64,000 bases of DNA from Massilia horti (GTDB lineage: Bacteria > Pseudomonadota > Gammaproteobacteria > Burkholderiales > Burkholderiaceae_D). Positions 37,183 through 45,903 of the stretch are shown piece after piece. The DNA lies in NCBI RefSeq assembly GCF_004614195.1, contig NZ_SPUM01000123.1:1-64000 (forward strand), in the 5' to 3' direction. The notes beneath the pieces were generated by a model, which did no database searches, was not told the DNA's origin, and saw nothing but the letters and a program-made list of their open reading frames with translations. Made by a program: the position numbers and the translations under genes. Each line of letters begins with the position of its first letter. Positions within the stretch are counted from its first letter, which is position 1.

Positions 37183-39291
37183 ATGATGCGACTTTCCGCC
37201 GGCAGCGCCATGCTGCTGCTGGCTGGTTGCGCCTGCGCGCAGGACATGCAGCAGGTGACGATCAGTGCCACCAAAACCGAGGAGCGCGAGCGCGCGACGA
37301 CGACGGCCATCGTCATTGGCCGCGACGACCTCGCACGCCAGGGCGACGGCACGCTGGCCGATGTGCTTAAACGCCAGCCGGGCATCACGATCGACGGCGC
37401 GCCGGGCCGCCCGGCCACCGTGCGCATGCGCGGGCTGGGCAACGGCTATGCATCGATCCTGCTCAATGGCCAACCGGCTCCGAGCGGATTTTCACTGGAG
37501 TCGATCAGCCCCGACCTGATCGAGCGCATCGAGATCATGCGCGCAGCCAGCGCCGAATTCAGCTCGCAGGCTATCGCCGGCACGATCAACGTGGTCTTGC
37601 GCAAGGGCCCATCCGGCAAGCAGGGCGAGCTGAAGGCGGGCGTGGGATTTACCCACGGCCGCGCCGCGCCAACTATCGCTGGGCAGCGCTCGGGACGGCA
37701 GGGCGCGCTCAGCTACACGATCGGCGTGACGGTCAAGCGCAGCGACGTCGATATACCGGCTGACACGATTGAAGAAGGCACGGGGCCAGCCCTGGTGCGC
37801 CAGCGCCTTGGCAACGAAAGATTTGTCGACGACATGTTCGAACTGGCGCCGCGCCTGTCCTGGCAACCGCCAGGCGGCGACAGCTGGACCTCGCAAAGCT
37901 ACCTGCGGCTGCGCCGCATGGACAATCGCGGCCGCGACAATGAGACCCTGCTTGTCGGCTCTCCGAGCGAATTCCCCAACTCGCAGAGCCACTACGTCGC
38001 CAATCCGCGTTACCTGTACAGCGACGTGAGCTGGACCCGGCGCCTGGACGATGGCCGCGTGACCGCCAAGCTCTCCGGCTATTCGAACACGCGCGACGCC
38101 AGCTTTGTCTTTGATGGCGCAGACGCAGCCAACGTGCCGAGCGGACGGCACCTGGTCGCGTCCGGCCCGCAGGAGTCCGACATTTCGTTCAGCGGCAGCT
38201 ACCGCCGTTCGATCAACGGTGCGCACGCGCTGGCAGCCGGCTGGGAAGCGGGCCGCAAAAGGCGCGGCGAATACCGCCGTGAACAGCAGTTCGACGCCAG
38301 CAACGCGCTCACCCTCGCCACCGACGAACATTACAGCGCGCTGGTCCAGCGCACCGCGCTGTTCGTGCAGGACGAGTGGGACATCACGCCGCGCTGGTCG
38401 CTGTACCTGGGCGTGCGGCGAGAGGATTTGCACACGCTTGGCGAAGGCAATGCGCACGTGCCGGTGGACCTGCGTTCAGGCGTCTGGAGTCCGGTCGCGC
38501 AAACCTTGTTCAAAGCGGGCGATGCGGAGCCGGGCCAGCCGCGCGACCAGTTCCGCCTGGCGCTGGGCAGGACCTACAAGCCGCCCCAGATCGTCCAGCT
38601 CATGCCGCGCCGCTACACGGTCGACAACAACAATAACCCCACCAATCCGGACCAGCAGGGCAATCCGAACCTGCGTCCCGAACTGGCATGGAGCGTGGAC
38701 GCGGCCTGGGAACGCTATTTCGGCAAGGACGGCATGATCAGCATTTCAACGTATGCCAAGCGTATTCGCGACGTGACGCTCGACCATGTCGACGATAGCA
38801 CCGGCGTATGGATGGCCACGCCAAAAAACAGCGGCAACGCGACCGTACACGGCATCGAACTGGAAGCGAGGTTCGGCTGGCGCGCACTGGCCGCGCGGGC
38901 CAACGTTGCGCGCAATTGGTCGCACGTTGACAGCGTGCCGGGACCGGATAACCGGCTGGACGCACAACCAGCACTGACCGCCACCCTTGGCCTGGACTAT
39001 CAACCCGGCGCATCGCGGCTTGCCGCCGGCGGCAGCTTCAGCTACCGCAGCGGCGGCGCGGTGCGCGAGTCGGAAACGCGATCCGGCTTTACCAGCGCCA
39101 AACGCGAACTCGACCTGTACGCTGCCTGGCAACTCAGTCCCGGTTCCAAATTGCGCCTGGCAGCAATCAATCTCCTGCACCAGGACTATCTGGTACAGGC
39201 CTTGTATGCCGACGCCACGCGCAGCCTGCTGCGCACAAACAGCCTGCGCAGCTTTGCGACCTGGCGCGCGGCCTGGGAGCACAGCTGGTAG
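37183..39291 (+). CDS. TonB-dependent outer-membrane receptor
   Basis: The 702-aa protein starts with a signal peptide (LSAGSAMLLLAGCACAQ), followed by a plug domain (VTISATKTEERERATTT, ADVLKRQPGITIDG, VRMRGLGNGYASILLNGQP, IERIEIMRAASAEFSSQAIAGTINVVL) and a large beta-barrel. The ligand cannot be read from the sequence. The Shine-Dalgarno AGGAG precedes it. Its place behind the BlaI-type repressor and M56/M23 gene suggests expression in response to envelope state and not a Fur-type signal, since I see no Fur box. Confidence 0.93.
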   Translation: MMRLSAGSAMLLLAGCACAQDMQQVTISATKTEERERATTTAIVIGRDDLARQGDGTLADVLKRQPGITIDGAPGRPATVRMRGLGNGYASILLNGQPAPSGFSLESISPDLIERIEIMRAASAEFSSQAIAGTINVVLRKGPSGKQGELKAGVGFTHGRAAPTIAGQRSGRQGALSYTIGVTVKRSDVDIPADTIEEGTGPALVRQRLGNERFVDDMFELAPRLSWQPPGGDSWTSQSYLRLRRMDNRGRDNETLLVGSPSEFPNSQSHYVANPRYLYSDVSWTRRLDDGRVTAKLSGYSNTRDASFVFDGADAANVPSGRHLVASGPQESDISFSGSYRRSINGAHALAAGWEAGRKRRGEYRREQQFDASNALTLATDEHYSALVQRTALFVQDEWDITPRWSLYLGVRREDLHTLGEGNAHVPVDLRSGVWSPVAQTLFKAGDAEPGQPRDQFRLALGRTYKPPQIVQLMPRRYTVDNNNNPTNPDQQGNPNLRPELAWSVDAAWERYFGKDGMISISTYAKRIRDVTLDHVDDSTGVWMATPKNSGNATVHGIELEARFGWRALAARANVARNWSHVDSVPGPDNRLDAQPALTATLGLDYQPGASRLAAGGSFSYRSGGAVRESETRSGFTSAKRELDLYAAWQLSPGSKLRLAAINLLHQDYLVQALYADATRSLLRTNSLRSFATWRAAWEHSW

Positions 39292-39350
39292 GGTTCCTGC
39301 GAGCGCGGCAGTTTGGGCGTATCATGGTCGGACCAGTTTCAGGACCGTCC

Positions 39351-40946
39351 ATGCATCACACCGCCATCGCTTCCGGCACTCCCGAGTTCAAACGCATCAA
39401 CCGCGCCATGGCCTTTGGCGGCTTCTCGACCTTCGCCCTGCTGTATTCCGTGCAGCCGCTGATGCCGCTGCTGGCGCGCGATTTTGCGCTGACGCCCGCG
39501 CAAAGCAGCCTGGCGCTTTCGGTCTCGACTGCCACGCTGGCGATCGCGCTGCTGTTTTCCAGCCTGGTGTCAGACCGCTTTGGGCGCAAGAGCCTGATGG
39601 TCGCATCGATGTTCAGCGGCGCCGTATTGACGCTACTGTCCGCGTTCACCCACGGCTTCGGCCAACTGCTGGCGCTGCGCGCGCTGCTCGGCTTTATGTT
39701 CGGCGGCATGCCGGCGGTGGCGATGGCGTACCTGTCCGAGGAAATCGAACCCAAGTCGCTCGGCGTGGCGATGGGCATGTACATCAGCGGCAGCGCCTTC
39801 GGCGGCATGAGCGGGCGCGTGCTGGCGTCCCTGATGAGCGATTTCTGGTCGTGGCGTGTGGCGCTGGCGGCGCTTGGCGTGGCGGGCCTGTACGCCGCCT
39901 GGGAATTCCGCCGCAGCCTGCCCGAGTCGCGCAATTTCCGCCCCGGGCAGAAGGGCGGCTTTGCCGGCCTGGCCGACGGCGTGCGCCAGCACATGCTAGA
40001 TGCCGGCCTGCCGTGGTTCTTCACGCTCTCGTTCCTGTTGATGGGCAGTTTTGTCAGCCTGTACAACTACATCGGCTACCGCCTGCTGGGCGAGCCGTTC
40101 GGCATGCGCCAGAGCACGGTCGGCGCGCTGTCGATCCTGTACCTGCTCGGCATTTTCAGTTCGGTATGGGCAGGGCGCCTGGCCGACCGGTTCGGGCGCC
40201 GCAACGTGCTGTGGCTGGTGATGATGGTGATGCTGGCCGGGCTGCTGCTCACGCTCTTTGGCAGCATGGTCGTCATCATCCTTGGCATGGGCCTGGCCAC
40301 ATTCGGCTTCTTCGCCTCGCACTCGGTTTGCAGCAGTTGGGTAGGGCGCCGCGCGCGCCCGCCGCAGGCGCTGGCCTCGGCACTCTACCTGTTCTTCTAC
40401 TATCTGGGGTCGAGCGTTGTCGGCTGGCTGAGCGGCGTGGTGTGGGCACATGCGCGCTGGCCGGGCGTGATCGGGCTGCTGGGCGCAACGCTCGTGGTGG
40501 CGATGCTGATCGCGCTGCGGCTGCGCGGCCTCGCGCCGCTCGAGCCGCTAGCGGCTAGTCCGGCTGCGGTGCAACTTCCGGCGTTGGACGAGATCAAACT
40601 GGTTCCGAAAGAGGAGGCCATCATGTTGCAAAACGCCGAAATCCAGCAACGCTTTTCTCATCTTCAGCAGACCCTTGGCGAGGCCGAGAAGGCCGCCCAC
40701 ACGCCGGACACGCCGACCGAAGTGCGCGACTGCATCGACAAACTGTGGCGCGAGTACAAGCAGGCGCAGCCGATTATCCAGTCGAATGACCAGCAACGGA
40801 TCACGGAATGCGTTGACAATCTTGAAGCGATGGGGGACGAGGCCAAGCGCCTGTCGCGCAGCCTGTCGAACATGCCGGCGCACCTGGAGTCCGTGGTCAC
40901 GCGCGTGCATGCGGAGCTGTCGGAGTTCAAGCATAAGCTGCACTAG
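39351..40946 (+). CDS. MFS transporter read in frame into a C-terminal coiled-coil protein
   Basis: Residues 1 to about 410 are a 12-TM major-facilitator transporter (SLALSVSTATLAIALLFSSLVSDRFGRKSLM, RALLGFMFGGMPAVAMAYL). The frame then continues without a stop through a Pro/Ala linker into a soluble 107-residue helical segment. ATG 39351 has AGGA 6 nt upstream and is preferred to the in-frame ATG at 39324. The soluble part has its own strong ribosome-binding site (see 40623-40946), so this may be two genes fused by loss of a stop codon or one gene with an internal start. Confidence 0.85.
   Translation: MHHTAIASGTPEFKRINRAMAFGGFSTFALLYSVQPLMPLLARDFALTPAQSSLALSVSTATLAIALLFSSLVSDRFGRKSLMVASMFSGAVLTLLSAFTHGFGQLLALRALLGFMFGGMPAVAMAYLSEEIEPKSLGVAMGMYISGSAFGGMSGRVLASLMSDFWSWRVALAALGVAGLYAAWEFRRSLPESRNFRPGQKGGFAGLADGVRQHMLDAGLPWFFTLSFLLMGSFVSLYNYIGYRLLGEPFGMRQSTVGALSILYLLGIFSSVWAGRLADRFGRRNVLWLVMMVMLAGLLLTLFGSMVVIILGMGLATFGFFASHSVCSSWVGRRARPPQALASALYLFFYYLGSSVVGWLSGVVWAHARWPGVIGLLGATLVVAMLIALRLRGLAPLEPLAASPAAVQLPALDEIKLVPKEEAIMLQNAEIQQRFSHLQQTLGEAEKAAHTPDTPTEVRDCIDKLWREYKQAQPIIQSNDQQRITECVDNLEAMGDEAKRLSRSLSNMPAHLESVVTRVHAELSEFKHKLH
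40623..40946 (+). CDS. Possible internal start: 107-aa coiled-coil protein
   Basis: AAGAGGAGG at 40609-40617 lies 5 nt before the ATG at 40623, an excellent Shine-Dalgarno in the middle of the MFS frame. The product (MLQNAEIQQRFSHLQQTLGE..., ending ELSEFKHKLH) is helical and soluble with no relation to MFS proteins. I infer that it is an independent small protein, made by internal initiation even if the upstream frame also reads through. Function unknown. Confidence 0.6.
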   Translation: MLQNAEIQQRFSHLQQTLGEAEKAAHTPDTPTEVRDCIDKLWREYKQAQPIIQSNDQQRITECVDNLEAMGDEAKRLSRSLSNMPAHLESVVTRVHAELSEFKHKLH

Positions 40947-40981
40947 GGCGCGGCCGGCGTCGTAGCGTGGGCGTAGTCAAC

Positions 40982-41087
40982 CGTAGGGTGCGCACCTGTG
41001 CGCACGCGGTACGTGCGCATTCCGAGGCAAACAATATTCACCCGTACCGCGTGCGCACGGGTGCTCGGCGGCCCCGCGTCCCCTACG
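40982..41087. repeat. Palindromic intergenic repeat, inverted pair with insertion (locus 9)
   Basis: A full unit at 40982-41013 is followed by an inverted unit (41043-41087) whose distal half is broken by about 16 extra bases (CTCGGCGGCCCCGCGT) before the terminal CCCTACG. It lies between convergent genes. Confidence 0.82.
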
Positions 41088-41112
41088 CCTCCTGCAAGCC
41101 GTACGAGAATTT

Positions 41113-42360
41113 CTACAGCACACCCTTTGCGCGCAGCGCCGCGATCTCGCCGGCGCTCTTGCCCAGCACCTCGGCCAGCACCTCGTCGGTGTGCTCGCCC
41201 AGCAGCGGCGGCGCCTTCTCGCTGGTGGCAGGCGTGGCCGACATCTTCATCGGGCTGCGTACAAGCTTAACCTTTCCGGCCGCCGGGTGCGGCAGCTCGA
41301 TTGCGATCCCGCGCGCCTGCACCTGCGGATTGGCGAACACTTCGCCCACGTCGTTGATCGGTCCGCAGGGCACGCCGCGCGCTTCCAGCAGATCGATCCA
41401 TTCGTCGCGGGTGCGGGTGGCAACCATCTCGGCCAGCAGCGGCACCAGCGTGTCCCGGTTCTGCACGCGCAGCGGATTGGTCGCAAAGCGCGCGTCGCCG
41501 GCCAGCTCAGGCCGCCCGCCCGCCTCGACGAATTTCTGGTACTGCCCGTCGTTCCCCGCCGCGACGATGATGTGCCCATCGGAGCAGGCAAAGGTCTGGT
41601 ACGGCACGATGTTCGGGTGCGCGTTGCCCCAGCGTTTGGGTGGCTTGCCGCTGTTGAGGTAGTTGCTGCCGACGTTGGCGAGCATCGCGACCTGGGTGTC
41701 GAGCAGCGCCATGTCGATGTGTTGGCCCTGGCCGGTGCGATCGCGGTGGGTGAGCGCGGCCAGCACCGCCACGGTCGCGTACATGCCGGTCATCAGATCC
41801 GTGAGCGCCACGCCGACTTTTTGCGGGCCGCCGCCCGGCTGGCCGTCGCGCTCGCCGGTCACCGACATCAGGCCGCCCATTCCCTGGATTAGGAAATCGT
41901 AGCCGGCGCGGTGCGCGTACGGCCCGTCCTGCCCAAAGCCGGTGATCGAGCAGTAGACGATGTCCGGTTTGACGGCCTTGATCGATTCATAGTCCAGGCC
42001 ATAGCGCTTCAGGTGGCCGACCTTGAAGTTCTCCAGCACCACGTCCGCATGGCGCGCCAGTTCGCGCACCAGCGCCTGGCCTTCGCTGCTGGCGATGTCG
42101 ACCGTCACCGAGCGCTTGCCGCGGTTGGCGGACAGGTAGTAGGCGGCTTCGCTGGTGTCGCGGCCGGCGCCGTCCTTGGCGTACGGCGGCCCCCAGGCGC
42201 GCGTGTCGTCGCCGCTGCCGGGGCGTTCGATCTTGATCACGTCCGCGCCCAGATCGGCCAGGTTCTGTGAGCACCACGGCCCGGCCAGCACGCGCGACAG
42301 GTCGAGTACGCGGATATGGCCGAGCGCCTTGGGTGGCGCGGCGTTGGCTGTGTCGTTCAT
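41113..42360 (-). CDS. CaiB/BaiF-type (class III) CoA-transferase
   Basis: Class III CoA-transferases move CoA between carboxylates. The 415-aa product shows VLDLSRVLAGPWCSQNLADLGADVIKIERP at the N-terminus, KPDIVYCSITGFGQDGPYAHRAGYD, and GQGQHIDMALLDTQVAML with the conserved Asp region. Substrate cannot be assigned. It lies next to speD on the same strand but 34 nt apart, and I see no metabolic link to the polyamine cluster. Confidence 0.93.
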   Translation of the reverse strand: MNDTANAAPPKALGHIRVLDLSRVLAGPWCSQNLADLGADVIKIERPGSGDDTRAWGPPYAKDGAGRDTSEAAYYLSANRGKRSVTVDIASSEGQALVRELARHADVVLENFKVGHLKRYGLDYESIKAVKPDIVYCSITGFGQDGPYAHRAGYDFLIQGMGGLMSVTGERDGQPGGGPQKVGVALTDLMTGMYATVAVLAALTHRDRTGQGQHIDMALLDTQVAMLANVGSNYLNSGKPPKRWGNAHPNIVPYQTFACSDGHIIVAAGNDGQYQKFVEAGGRPELAGDARFATNPLRVQNRDTLVPLLAEMVATRTRDEWIDLLEARGVPCGPINDVGEVFANPQVQARGIAIELPHPAAGKVKLVRSPMKMSATPATSEKAPPLLGEHTDEVLAEVLGKSAGEIAALRAKGVL

Positions 42361-42394
42361 GCTGCTTCCCGGTCGGATGAGTAATATCCGAAGA

Positions 42395-42757
42395 TTATAG
42401 CCGTCCGCGTTCGATGGTCTTGACCATGCGCGACGCCGGCTGCAGCGCCTGTTCGATCAGTTCGAGCGCGCGCTCCGGCTGCGCCGACCCGCACATGAAG
42501 ATGTCGGCCGCGGCAAAGCCGTCTTCCGGCCAGGTGTGGATCGAAATGTGGGATTCGGCCAGCAGCAGCACACCGGTGACGCCGCAGCCTGCCCCGAAGT
42601 GGTGGAAGTGGCTGTGCAGGATGCGCGCGCCAGCGGCTTGCGCGGCCTCGCGCAGCAGCGCGTCGATGCGCGCCGCGTCGGACAGCAGGGCAGGGGCGAC
42701 GCCGTGCAGGTCGGCCAGCAGATGCAGCCCCGCGGGACGATGGCGGCAATCTGTCAC
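42395..42757 (-). CDS. speD: S-adenosylmethionine decarboxylase (prokaryotic SpeD)
   Basis: SpeD decarboxylates SAM to give the aminopropyl donor for spermidine. The 120-aa product carries the self-processing site LAESHISIHTWPE, in which the Ser becomes the pyruvoyl cofactor, and CGSAQPERAL near the end. The GTG start at 42757 is chosen because it overlaps the stop of the 55-aa gene upstream as GTGA; longer reading in this frame is not SpeD-like. It is the last gene of the leftward half of the polyamine-type cluster. Confidence 0.92.
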   Translation of the reverse strand: MTDCRHRPAGLHLLADLHGVAPALLSDAARIDALLREAAQAAGARILHSHFHHFGAGCGVTGVLLLAESHISIHTWPEDGFAAADIFMCGSAQPERALELIEQALQPASRMVKTIERGRL

Positions 42758-42921
42758 TTGTGCCCACCGCCGCCGGTATAGCCGCCGCTGTAGCCGCCGC
42801 GCGATTGCGAGCTCCAGCTGCTGCCGCCCGGCGTGCTCGAGGATTCGCCCATGCTGCCCCAGCTGGCGAGGGTGGAGATGATCGTGACCGCGAGCGCGTA
42901 GACGAAGAATTTGTGGTTCAT
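42754..42921 (-). CDS. Small 55-aa Gly/Ser-rich protein with N-terminal TM
   Basis: The product MNHKFFVYALAVTIISTLAS... has one TM or signal segment and a Ser/Gly/Tyr-rich tail ending in a run of Gly, His, Lys. Both ends are fixed by 4-nt overlaps: ATGA with the DUF4178 gene upstream and GTGA with speD downstream. Such tight coupling supports a real gene although it is short. No function is known to me; the position suggests a membrane component of the cluster. Confidence 0.75.
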   Translation of the reverse strand: MNHKFFVYALAVTIISTLASWGSMGESSSTPGGSSWSSQSRGGYSGGYTGGGGHK

Positions 42922-44381
42922 TCTTTGGGGACTCCGCCGCCAATGAATTGCGAGGGCAGGTAGATTGCAGCCAGGCCAAACAGGACCCAGCCAATCGATC
43001 CGCCAGTGTTAAATATCAGCGGAATCAGGTTCATGAGCACGATGGCGACCATGAAGTTCTTCGCCATGGTTTCCAGCTTGACGGGCAGCCCGGGCGGGGT
43101 GCGCGCTGCCAGGCGCGTCGCCTGCTGGCCGAACCATGCGGTAATCTGGTCGTAGGCGACCGGGGTGGAGCGCGACCAGGTCAATTCTTCAGGCGTGAAT
43201 TCGGCCGCCAGGCGCGTCTGCCCCTGCGCGAACTCGACCACTTGCACCTCGTCCCCAACGGTGACCCGCCAGTTGAAGGCGCCGGCCGCGTACTCGACGC
43301 GCGCCGCGTAGCCGTATTCGCGCTTGAAGCCCTGTTTGTCGACCACGAGCTGGGACGCATCCGGGTTCACGGGCGCCGGCCAGTCGTGCATCACCAGCGC
43401 GCGCGACCAGCCCTCTGTGGTTTCGACCAGCCAGAGGAATCCCGCCCGCGTGCTGTACAGTAGGTATTCGCTCCAGGCGGTACCTTCGCCGTCGCGGCGT
43501 TTCATGGCGCCGGTCACGCTGTATTCGTTGCCGTTGATGTTGGCCGTGGCGCCGAGCGGGAGGGTAAAGCTGACGTGCTCGAGAGCGGCGCCCTTGGCCA
43601 GCACCTGGACCTGCGGGCTGGCTGCGTCGAGCTGGGTGTGGCAGCTCTGGCAGACGATGTGCGATGTCAGTCCAGGCAGGTAGCTGATCGCGGTGCCGCA
43701 GGTGGGGCATTCGAGCGAGGCGACGTGCCCGCGGTATTTGCCGGCGCTCTCCTTGATCTGCTCGTCCTCGCGCAGCAGCTGGCACTGCATCTCTTCCAAC
43801 GTCACGGCGGTGCCGCAGTACAGCACCGGCTGCTCGCCATCCGAGTAATCGAGCGTCGCAAAGCCTGTCCCGCTGCGGAAATCGGCAACCCGCGCCTGCC
43901 ATCCGGCGCCCACGCGCATGGGCAGTTCGCCCTGGCCGCCGATGCAGTCGGCCACGCGCCGTTCGGACGCGGCGTAGCGGCCGCCACCGAAGGCATACTC
44001 CTTTCCGATCCGGATCTCGTCGAACGGGGGCCATGCCGCGCCCAGTTCGCGTTCGGTTGTCACCACGTACATGCCGGACGAGTCGCCCAGCCAGCCGCTG
44101 CCGCCATCGTCGAACAGCAGGTACCATTCGTTCCACATGCCGGCCGAATAGCGCAGCTGGATCCGGCCCACTACCGTAAAGCTGCGCTGGCCCAGCCTGC
44201 CCGCGGTGCCGACCTGGATGCGCGAATAATCCTCCAGCACCGACGACATCTTGCCCAGGTCCTTGACGCCCTCGGCATCCTTGACCACCGTGGCGTGGCA
44301 GTACTCGCATACCGCCATGACGGAGGCATGCGACTTGAATTGAACCGGCGCGCCGCAGCTTGGGCAGGAGACGTTCTGCAT
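42918..44381 (-). CDS. Twin zinc-ribbon DUF4178 membrane protein
   Basis: The 487-aa protein has two parallel halves: each begins with a zinc ribbon (CPSCG...CEYC at the N-terminus and CPTCG...CQSC near residue 220) followed by a beta-rich DUF4178-like domain (WNEWYLLFDDGGSGWL and WSEYLLYSTRAGFLWL). Two TM helices close the protein (MVAIVLMNLIPLIF, GWVLFGLAAIYLPS). DUF4178 proteins are known from clusters with AdoMet decarboxylase and DUF350, as here. A role in a membrane-linked polyamine system is inferred. Confidence 0.85.
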   Translation of the reverse strand: MQNVSCPSCGAPVQFKSHASVMAVCEYCHATVVKDAEGVKDLGKMSSVLEDYSRIQVGTAGRLGQRSFTVVGRIQLRYSAGMWNEWYLLFDDGGSGWLGDSSGMYVVTTERELGAAWPPFDEIRIGKEYAFGGGRYAASERRVADCIGGQGELPMRVGAGWQARVADFRSGTGFATLDYSDGEQPVLYCGTAVTLEEMQCQLLREDEQIKESAGKYRGHVASLECPTCGTAISYLPGLTSHIVCQSCHTQLDAASPQVQVLAKGAALEHVSFTLPLGATANINGNEYSVTGAMKRRDGEGTAWSEYLLYSTRAGFLWLVETTEGWSRALVMHDWPAPVNPDASQLVVDKQGFKREYGYAARVEYAAGAFNWRVTVGDEVQVVEFAQGQTRLAAEFTPEELTWSRSTPVAYDQITAWFGQQATRLAARTPPGLPVKLETMAKNFMVAIVLMNLIPLIFNTGGSIGWVLFGLAAIYLPSQFIGGGVPKE

Positions 44382-44391
44382 GGACCGCGGT

Positions 44392-45426
44392 TTAGCCGAT
44401 CAGCTTCTTGAGCAGCTCGGCCTTGGTGCCGTCGTAGTCGGCTTGCGAGATCAGTCCCTTGTCGAGCAGGCCCTTGAGCTTTTGCAGTCGGTCCTCGATC
44501 GATTCGGCGGCCGGCGCGGCGGCTGGCGTGGCAGCGGGTTGGGGCGGCGTGTATGCGCCCGCCAGGCCCTGGGCCATGGTCTGCCCGATCGCCATCCCAG
44601 CCCCGATGCCGGCGCCGATGCCGGCGATGCCGCCTTCGTTCTGCGCTGCCAGCGGAATGCTGCTCGCGACCTGGAACTGGGTGAAGCCACCCATCTTCTC
44701 GGCCGACAGGCCGCCCTTCATGCCGGCCGCGATGCGCTCGTCGAGCGACGCCTGCAGTTCTTCCGGCAGGCTGACGCTGGTGACGTTGAATTCGTCCAGA
44801 TCGATGCCGTAGCGCGCGAACGCGGCCACCAGGTCGCTCCTGACCTGCTGCGCCATCAGCGTCTGGTTGGCGGCCATATCCAGGAACGGGATCTGCGATG
44901 CGCCCAGCGAGTTGGCCATGGTCGCGAGCAGGATCGAGCGTAGCTGGTCTTCGACCTGATCGCGCGCATAGGCTTCACGCGTGCCGCTGATCTCGGTGAA
45001 GAACTTGCGCGCGTCCGCGATGCGGTACGAATAGATGCCGAAGGCGCGCACGCGGATCATGTCGAAGTCCTTGTCGCGGATCGTGATCGGCTGCGCCGTG
45101 CCCCACTTGCGGCCGGTCTGCACGCGGGTGCTGAAGAAGTACACGTCCGACTTGAACGGCGAGTCGAACAGCTTATCCCAGTTCATCAGGTTGGTCAGCA
45201 CCGGCAGCGTCTGGGTAGTGAGCTTGTGGGTGCCGGGTCCGAACACGTCGGCGATGCGGCCTTCATTGACGAACACCGCCACTTGCGATTCGCGCACGAT
45301 CAACACACCGCCATTCTGGATCTCGAAATCCTGCATCGGGTAGCGCCAGGCGAGCACACCATCGACCTCCTCGTTCCACTGGAGGACGTCAATAAACTGC
45401 TTCTTGATGAACGAGCCGAATGACAT
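44392..45426 (-). CDS. SPFH-domain protein with C-terminal SHOCT motif
   Basis: The 344-aa protein is an SPFH/band-7-like scaffold of the virion-core-protein subtype (VLAWRYPMQDFEIQNGGVLIVRESQVAVFVNEG, FGPGTHKLTTQTLPVL). A Gly-rich linker (GIAGIGAGIGAGMAIGQ) leads to a C-terminal SHOCT module (EDRLQKLKGLLDKGLISQADYDGTKAELL). It may organise a membrane microdomain for the other products of the cluster. It lies 10 nt before the DUF4178 gene on the same strand. Confidence 0.9.
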   Translation of the reverse strand: MSFGSFIKKQFIDVLQWNEEVDGVLAWRYPMQDFEIQNGGVLIVRESQVAVFVNEGRIADVFGPGTHKLTTQTLPVLTNLMNWDKLFDSPFKSDVYFFSTRVQTGRKWGTAQPITIRDKDFDMIRVRAFGIYSYRIADARKFFTEISGTREAYARDQVEDQLRSILLATMANSLGASQIPFLDMAANQTLMAQQVRSDLVAAFARYGIDLDEFNVTSVSLPEELQASLDERIAAGMKGGLSAEKMGGFTQFQVASSIPLAAQNEGGIAGIGAGIGAGMAIGQTMAQGLAGAYTPPQPAATPAAAPAAESIEDRLQKLKGLLDKGLISQADYDGTKAELLKKLIG

Positions 45427-45453
45427 GGTAGGTCTCCGTGTATGGAAGATGGT

Positions 45454-45840
45454 TCAGGAAATGCAGCCTGCGTTGACGAAGCCGATCGCCAGCGAGATCG
45501 AGCCCAGCAGGCCGCCGAATGCCCGGTTGTCGGCCTCGATCTGGTCCTTCGACATGCGCAGCAGGGAGGTGGTGACCGCGAACACCAGCACCTGCACCAC
45601 CATGGCGCCGAAGGCCCAGAGCGCGAATTCGTAATAGCCGAGGGTATGCAGCAGGGCCGAGGCGATCGTGATCGAAAAGCCGATCAGGGCGCCGCCCAGC
45701 GACAGTGCGGCGGCGCAGTTGCCCTGGCGGATCAGCAGGACCTCGTCATACGGAGTGACGCGGACGTAAATCACGAAAAACACCAAAACCAGCGCGGCAG
45801 CCGTTAAAAGATGCAGCAGATAGTTTACGATGGCGGGCAA
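45454..45840 (-). CDS. DUF350 (YjfL-like) four-TM protein
   Basis: The 128-aa product has four TM helices in two parallel halves (YLLHLLTAAALVLVFFVIYVRV, SLGGALIGFSITIASALL, FALWAFGAMVVQVLVFAVTT, GSISLAIGFVNAGCIS), the DUF350 pattern. No ATG is available; TTG at 45840 is taken because CAGGAG lies 6 nt upstream. It heads the leftward operon DUF350-SPFH-DUF4178-small protein-speD. DUF350 proteins occur with ATP-grasp or polyamine genes in several published genome surveys. Confidence 0.82.
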   Translation of the reverse strand: MPAIVNYLLHLLTAAALVLVFFVIYVRVTPYDEVLLIRQGNCAAALSLGGALIGFSITIASALLHTLGYYEFALWAFGAMVVQVLVFAVTTSLLRMSKDQIEADNRAFGGLLGSISLAIGFVNAGCIS

Positions 45841-45903
45841 GATGTTCTCCTGAGAAATAGTCAGAATGACAGCACAGGGCGATCTTAGAGCAAAAGAGAC
45901 TTG

